Assembly (NCBI GenBank): GCA_964035015.1
Contig: CAXIUP010000126.1
Location: 270,001 to 334,000 of the forward strand
Source of the DNA: Corallium rubrum
Lineage: Eukaryota > Cnidaria > Anthozoa > Scleralcyonacea > Coralliidae
Direction: 5' to 3'
Length of the DNA stretch: 64,000 nucleotides
Under the pieces are notes generated by a model that saw only the letters and a program-made list of their open reading frames with translations, was not told the origin of the DNA and made no database searches. Positions within the stretch are counted from its first letter, which is position 1. Each line of letters begins with the position of its first letter. The position numbers and the translations under genes are program-made. Below, piece by piece: positions 58,112 to 64,000 of the stretch.

Positions 58112-59150
58112 TTTATTTTTTTGGGGGGGAGGGTCGTGATCGTTAGTCTCCCAGTCGCGCGATATTGCCCCAACAGGCTTTGCGAGTTGTCTCTATTAGA
58201 AATCACCATTTAATCGAAAAATTACGTCTATGGCACCTTTGTCTGACTACGTGTTCTTCGAAAGAAACAACAAGGAATCAATCTTTCGGTGATATTAGAC
58301 ATTGTATGGCCGTTTTTAATAGTGAAACAGAATAGCCAATTTAGAAACTCACCAGGATCTGCTGAAGTATTTATAAAAGGTAAGCTGTCTTGTTAATATT
58401 TCCAATGTCATTGATTGTCAATGTTTACAGTTTAGTTTATAGAACAGAAGTTTTTATACCATGTTCAAACCATTTTGTTTGAGCAGTTTACCATTGAGAA
58501 GTTTACCCTGCGTGTTTATAAATAGATCCGTTGTTTTCTTAATTTGCAGTAATAACTGTGGTGTATAAATTGAACTGATGATTGATGAACTCAAGCTCAC
58601 TGAATAACCATAGTCACATAGACGTGAATACATGTAGCCTCAAATAAAACAAATCTCTTAAAAATTGACATTATGATTTAATACTATACTGTATAGCTAA
58701 TAGCTTGGATTGATATTTGTTCATGTAATAATCAGTACTAATCACTCAAGATTTTGAGCCTTAGACCCTGGGGTTGTCTGGACACATGACAGATTATAGG
58801 CAAGTGTTTATGCTTGAGTTAAAGCTTGCAACTAAATTGTCATCAGACATCTTTCAAAACATTGGAAGCAAGAAATTTTCCTTTTTTGGATAGCTAGTGA
58901 TCCAAACATGGGTATTCACCAATCAGCACTCGTGTAACACAAGAAACCAGTCCAGGGGCAGGGACCCCAAAGCACGGTGCTTTCTTGATACATGAGTGCA
59001 AATCTTAACTCATAACCATTTTGGTTGTGCGTATATCGAGAAAGAGCCATAGGCACCCCAGTCCTGGTTACAATGACTTCCAGACATGCAGGGTCTCCAG
59101 TATATCCAGTTTTACAACTACTGGTACAAGTTTTAATGCATCATTGTCAG
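57420..59150. other. Non-coding region with ATT microsatellite
   Basis: ATT tract at about 58068-58116 followed by T- and G-rich runs. Otherwise nothing recognisable; a GGTAAGC donor-like site at 58380 has no convincing exon upstream. Confidence 0.4.
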
Positions 59151-59385
59151 CTGCCTCCAGGGACATAGCCAGGATTTTGAAAGGGGGGAGCTGAAATCAG
59201 AGTAAATTTTTAGGGGGGTCTGGGGGCATGCTCCCCCAGGAAATCTTGAAACCGAGAGTCACTGAAATACCATTTCCTGGCTTTTGGAGGAAGATTTTAC
59301 AGACTCTAAAGGTTAAAAAACATCATATAAAATACTCAAAACACGCAAACATCACATAGATACTCAAAATGCATACACTCAGTAC

Positions 59386-60540
59386 ATGTATATTCTTGAC
59401 ATCCAAATTCAACGCTTGAATGGCAAATTTGTAACTTCCGTTTATCGTAAACCAACGTTTACTGGGCTTTTCACAAATTTTGAAAGTTTCATACCACTTG
59501 TGTATAAAAAGGGCTTAGTAATGACTTTACTTTTTCGTTATTTTAACATTTCTTCCTCCTACACAATTTTTCACGAAGAACTAGAGGAATTTAAAAGTAT
59601 CATGCTTCAAAATGGTTATCCTATCAAATTTTTAGATAGTTGTATTCGCAAATTTCTTGAAAAAATTTTTTGCCCAGCGTCTAAAATTACCATAGCACCC
59701 AAACGTATCATTTTATTTACACTTCCGTTCACCGGTCAACACTCCCTTCAAATTCGCCAACAAATCGTTAAGCTCTTTGCTTCTGCTTTTCCACAAATTC
59801 AACTTCGTGTTGTTTTTAAACCTATTAGACGCCTTTCAAGTTTTTTCCGTTTTAAAGATCAAATTCCTTTCGCTTTAAGATCACGCGTAGTTTATAAATT
59901 TAAGTGTCATGACTGTGAGTCATTGTATGTTGGTGAAACCATTCGCCATTTACACACGCGTGCTTCTGAACACATGGGAGTTTCGGCTTACACGGGAAAG
60001 CCTCTTTCTTTGAGTTCCTGGTCTGGAGTTTTAGCACACCACAAAAAAACCGGCCACCCTGTTTCTTTAACAGATTTTTCTATTCTAAGCTCTTCTTCTT
60101 CCAATTTTGAACTCCTTCTTAGAGAAAGTCTGCTTATTAATAAGTTAAATCCTTCACTCAACGCTAAAATCAGTTCTCTTCCTTTAAACTTATTTTGATT
60201 TATACACACGTTTTTCTTTATATTTTTCTATACTTGTCTTGACACATAACTGAAAACATTCTATCATACCTGTTACTTCACACTGTAATTTATTAACTGT
60301 CACTTCCACCCCTCTCTCAGTTACTCATTTCCTGTTATTGTAAATATTTTGGCATATAAGTCGAGATAACCTTGTAAATAATTATTCACTCTGAAGATGT
60401 TGCAGGATTAGCAACGAAACGTTAGTTTTAATAAAAATTTGAAATAACTCATGTCTCTTTCAATATGGGGCTTTTTAAAATTATATGCTGGGCTTTAATA
60501 TTCCTGACAAGATTACGCTTTCCGCCTGGTTCGTCTATTG
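59386..60540 (+). mobile_element. Penelope-like element 5, 5'-truncated
   Basis: 59386-60198 encodes the C-terminal 270 residues of a PLE protein: the thumb/linker region (VTSVYRKPTFTGLFTNFESF) and GIY-YIG nuclease (VYKFKCHDCESLYVGETIRH, then SEHMGVSAYTG), ending LINKLNPSLNAKISSLPLNL. The RT palm is absent. The 3' tail ends CGCCTGGTTCGTCTATTGCT, shared with PLE 2. Reading is open to the start of the insertion. Confidence 0.88.
60391..60426 (+). ncRNA. Hammerhead-like motif of PLE 5, core mutated
   Basis: CTGAAGA (one change from CTGATGA), stem II GTTGC/GCAAC, CGAAAC, GTTA, GTT. The U-to-A core change predicts little or no cleavage. Confidence 0.55.
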
Positions 60541-60669
60541 CTACGATGTATAGTTTGAATTCACTGTTTACAGTTTATTTCCTGACATAATTCACACTGC
60601 ATCAATTTTGTAGTTACATGTCTGTTGTTTTATATCTAAAGAGGAGGGGGAGCTGTGGCTATGTCCCTG

Positions 60670-62230
60670 GCTGCCTTCTCTATCTACTGTCATTTATTAA
60701 TTCATTTTACTTATCTTTATGCTAATCATAATGGAGTATAATAGCAATGCTACAGTACTTGAGCATGTGATCATTCCTTATCTGTATGCAGCTAGTGCAG
60801 GTGTAAAACACAAGTTCTCTTCTGTCCACCTGATATTGATTAAAATTTCAGTTTTAAACCCCAGGCTGAAACTGTCACAAACTCGTAACCCAGCCACCAT
60901 CACCATATACCTTTGGTTGATTCTCATGAAAATCTCAGACCATGGTTCTATTATTTTTCTCTTACACAGTACTTTTTTGGCTAACTTTTTTTCTATAATC
61001 TGTAGATCCAGGCCAAGGGCCAGGTTTTGACAATCACTTACATGACTGTGATGATCAATGCTGGTAAAATCTGATGCTTCTAATATATTTCTGGAAGATA
61101 AATCTAAAAACCTGGAAGGTAAATTTACTGTCACAGCTGTCTACAGTACATGTACACAGAATGTTGGTGGAGTCATTTTGTTATCATGTATATCAATACT
61201 GTAGAACAATCATGCTGTCCTTTTGTTGAACATTGTCTACACTGATGGTCTGCAGACTATGGCCACAACTCAAAAGCAGGGCACAAAACATTTTCACAGT
61301 ATTTTGTTAGAAGTTTAAAAATTCATTTTACAATTTTTCAGCACGTCCCAACAAACATTGGTCAACTCAAACCAGTTGTCTGTTACCCGATGTTAGTAGA
61401 CGTGAAATTCTCAAGTTCCCTCTTAAATATAAAATTTCCCTATCAGTGATTGCATGCAGCGAGAAAGAAACAATACTAAACATCTGAGAAGCTGATAACA
61501 GTTGAGAAGCTGATAAATACCAATGTTGATTTCAGGTAATCTTAAGACAAACAATTAAGTTAAACAAAATTATTAGTAACTTGTCCTAATGTAATACAAA
61601 TCATATATGGCACCTCATACTAAACAATTCACACATGTTTTCAGCATACCCTTTCACTCAAACAGAATGTCAAGTTGGACAAAATTTTAAAACTTGTCCT
61701 AACGATAACAAATATTGATGCTCCCAGTACTTAATGAACACAAATCATATATGGCACCTCACACTAAACAATTGAGATGTGTTTTCAGCATAACCTTTCA
61801 CTCAAACAAAATGTCAAGTTGGACAAAATTATAAAATTTGACCTAACAATAACAAATATTGATGCTCGATCTAATGGTCTGAAACACTAATTTTCCTCAC
61901 ACTTACTGTAATGAACACAAATCATATATGGCACCTCATACATAACAATAACAAATAACGATATTCTTAATGAAATATTAAACGATTCTACATCTAATGG
62001 CGTGAAACAATAATTTTCTTCACACTTAATGAAGACAAATCATATTGCACATTAAAGTTTTTCATTTCAAACAGTTCCATGCAAATATCTTCGTCATTAT
62101 TGGAAGCGAGAGATAATCCTCCTGGCAACTGAGCTAGGATGTCATCAAGAACTTTCTCTAACGCTGTCAAGCAAAGTAAAGCACTGGAACCATCCTGAAT
62201 CGCAAAGACTTGGTCACACTACATGTCATC
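60670..62230. other. Non-coding region with dispersed ~130-180-base direct repeats
   Basis: The block CAAATCATATATGGCACCTC, ACTAAACAATT, TTTTCAGCATA, CCTTTCACTCAAACA, AATGTCAAGTTGGACAAAAT, ACAAATATTGATGCTC occurs at about 61600-61722 and 61740-61868, with a partial copy at 61918-61990. No gene supported. Confidence 0.6.
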
Positions 62231-62235
62231 AGCTG

Positions 62236-63053
62236 TCACAATACACCGCAGTTTTTACATGTCATTATTTTCACAACATCAGATGTAACTTCGGTCAATA
62301 TCTTTCCGCACTTTTTGCATGAGTACCGTTTCTTTACGCCATCTATCATCTCGATCGTTTCAGCTACAACAGTAACTATTTGAAAAAGATTGTTCAACTC
62401 TTCTTCGGTAGAATAGGGAAATTCTTCCTTGACCTCCTTGATGATCGTATTCACTGTCGTGGTCAAGTACTTTCTGTTTTCATATTCTTTCACCCGAACA
62501 TTTGTCAAATGATAACAAACGTTGTTCTGTACAGAGTTGATGTGACCTTCCCACAACGTAATTCTAATACTGTAAGTATTATCGGTTATGATACATCGCT
62601 CCATCATTTCCATCTCATGTCCCCTAACCATGACTTTTCTACGCTGTCCATTTGTAATGCAAGTCTTCCGTTCACACAGATTATCACGTTTTCGGCAATA
62701 GAATTAATGTTCTCTATCTTTGTGGTAGTGTCATTTTCTCGCATTGTATTACACTCAAATGTTATTTCACTGTTTTGAGCTGGTTCTATCTTGCTCTGCT
62801 TGTTTACTACCACGTCCATTTTTTCGGGGTCAAACAGGTTTCGTTTCTGTCCCACATTAAGAAGTTTGACTGCTTCTCCTGATTCAGCGTAGCTTTTGAT
62901 CTCCGCTTGTTTACTTGGATCGTAACAAACTACACTCTTTGTTGTTGTGCTTTCCGTTTGTATTGTAAAATTGAAAAACGGAAATCCCTTCGAGCGACGT
63001 TTCTTCTGAGGACTCACATTGCTGACAAACCCTTTCACTGTCATTTCCGCCAT
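62236..63053 (-). pseudogene. RPA-like OB-fold protein with C-terminal zinc ribbon, one frameshift
   Basis: ATG at 63053 (MAEMTVKGFVSNVSPQKKRR). The first OB-fold-like domain has FFNFTIQTESTTTKSVVCYD, then AVKLLNVGQKRNLFD. At about 62640, inside GTAGAAAAGTC, the frame must shift by one base to continue as VMVRGHEMEMMERCIITDNT, SIRITLWEGHI, then a C-terminal four-Cys zinc ribbon (YSCKKCGKIL...MTCKNCGVL), ending at 62236. The order OB - OB - zinc ribbon resembles the large subunit of replication protein A and the many RPA-like proteins of cnidarian and sponge genomes. Single-stranded DNA binding is inferred. The break is in an A run and could be a sequence error. Confidence 0.75.
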
Positions 63054-63059
63054 GACTCA

Positions 63060-63745
63060 GCCCGTCTCGAAGGATTATCTGTTAACAGTACTTTAATAAA
63101 CACATGTGCTTTTCTCTTATTTATACACAGACAGAGGATAGTTACGCACCAGTTACATTGCAGCGGATATGACAGAAAAACAGCCAATCACGTCTTATAC
63201 AAACGAACCAATAAAAAGTGCAAGCTATCTACGATTACGTCATAATGTTTCAGGGCTCCCAAGCTCAGCCACAAACATTAAAGTTTTGATCGGTACTTCA
63301 AGTAACATTAAGATTAAGGTCAGTGTTGTTGTTGGGATGGCTGAATGGGCGAACATGATCCAAAGTTTTTCACATGAAAAACACTTGAAACAAACATGTT
63401 TCATGGTTCACGGTTCACGACAACTCGCAAATCGGTAGTACACATGGCAAATATACATGATGTCGAGAATTTGTAATTACGTCATCCCGATACGCTTTGC
63501 GAAACTGATACGTGGATATATAATACATGTGCGACTTTCTTTCACATACGTATTTGTTGAAGTTTTCCTTCTTGAAATCGGAAATGCGGCTGGCAAGTGC
63601 CTTTATACTAACTACGCTCAACATGCTTACAATTACACACGCCGATAGCAGTAAACCTACACTAAAAGAAGCCGAGCGATTTTGAAACGGGTTGGTCTGC
63701 GATCTCAAAGAAAAACTCAAGATAAACTCAAGTTACTCACTCAAA
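63060..63745. other. Intergenic interval between divergent genes
   Basis: Presumed to hold promoters of the RPA-like gene and of the gene starting at 63746. Short frames on both strands (one with a hydrophobic segment near 63600-63660, minus) lack ATG starts or splice support. Confidence 0.4.
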
Positions 63746-63958
63746 ATGCTCAAAATATACCAAACAATCTCAAGAACTACTTTATATAGAAACTCGTGTA
63801 CAAATGTTTCCATGAACTCTGCTATGAAGTGTTACTCCGTGAACACGAAGAACAACAAAGACAAAAGATCAGGTAACTATTTATATGCTGCAAGTTTTAT
63901 AGCCAAAGAGTCTCAAGAAATTATTAACGCTGTGTTGCAAAGTTGTAAATCTGTTCAG
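63746..63958 (+). CDS. First exon of an unidentified gene leaving the window
   Basis: ATG at 63746, 71 codons, phase-0 end at CAG with donor GTAACT. The first 35 residues (MLKIYQTISRTTLYRNSC, then SAMKCYSV) are rich in Arg, Ser, Thr and Lys with no acidic residues, as in mitochondrial presequences. The following part (NYLYAASFIAKESQEIINA) looks helical. Family not recognised. Confidence 0.4.
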
Positions 63959-64000
63959 GTAACTTTGATGTTTGTAATTTGTATTATTTTTGCCTATATA

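Larger units (their letters stand above)
59155..60668. mobile_element. Dispersed repeat split by a PLE
   Basis: The left end reads CCAGGGACATAGCCAGGATT, AAAGGGGGGAGCTGAAAT and GGTCTGGGGGCATGCTCCCC. The right end reads GAGGGGGAGCTGTGGCTATG then TCCCTGG. The AGGGACATAGCCA / TGGCTATGTCCCT ends are inverted. The PLE at about 59386-60540 lies between. Confidence 0.6.

Noticed and set aside
63415-63720. 101-codon minus-strand frame with a hydrophobic segment
   Set aside because: No ATG at its start and no splice or family evidence; kept only as a remark in the intergenic entry.

Overview
The window looks like a stretch of an early-branching animal genome (sponge- or cnidarian-like). That is an inference from AT-rich DNA, spliceosomal GT-AG introns of about 70-1000 bases, several Penelope-like elements (PLEs) with GIY-YIG endonuclease and hammerhead ribozyme motifs, KDZ and OTU-containing DNA transposases, an RPA-like OB-fold gene typical of marine invertebrates, and long simple-sequence tracts. 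No bacterial operons, CRISPR arrays, rRNA or tRNA genes were recognised.

Layout. 1-4077 (-): exons of an alpha-kinase gene running off the left edge. 4080-10150: a Penelope-type retroelement with a very G-poor coding strand, a CA microsatellite and, at 10084-10129, a well-formed hammerhead ribozyme. 11462 to about 20970 (+): a second alpha-kinase gene, paralogous to the first and in inverted orientation, with at least one in-frame stop in the kinase domain and a huge CAA/CAG-rich tail. One of its introns holds a palindromic PLE insertion with a 12-base target duplication, another a 208-base MITE with a 9-base duplication. 21085-29255 (-): an intron-rich gene for a DDE integrase-core protein (at least 12 exons). 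A PLE copy with 664-base inverted arms (24184-27236) sits in one of its introns. 29705-34125: a tandem array with a 21-base unit nested in a roughly 807-870-base higher-order repeat. 35311-35857: a compound GCCA/GTCA/TA microsatellite. 37541-38882 (-): remains of a KDZ transposase. 38958-39660 (+): 3' end of another PLE.

40110-48265 is the most unusual segment: an element of about 8.1 kb bounded by inverted repeats of about 220 bases. Two divergent, decayed genes lie inside. The minus-strand gene encodes a Cys-rich head, a DDE-type transposase, an OTU cysteine-protease domain and a CXC (tesmin-like) zinc domain. The plus-strand gene resembles the DUF3987 P-loop family. LINE and PLE fragments are nested in its introns.

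49.3-51.1 kb holds a 60-odd-base tandem repeat, a long hexamer tract and a LINE 3' end. 51.1-54.2 kb holds a CxC-type transposon exon and nested inverted-repeat elements. 54.3-57.3 kb (-) is a truncated gag/RT retroelement whose putative intron carries a ~100-base satellite. 59.15-60.67 kb is a PLE inserted in a dispersed repeat. 62236-63053 (-) is the RPA-like OB-fold gene with one frameshift, and 63746-63958 (+) is a plausible first exon of a gene leaving the window.

Single-base frameshifts recur in unrelated coding regions, several at homopolymers. They may be true decay or residual assembly errors, which affects every pseudogene call. Exon boundaries are by-eye predictions from splice consensus, reading phase and paralogue comparison.
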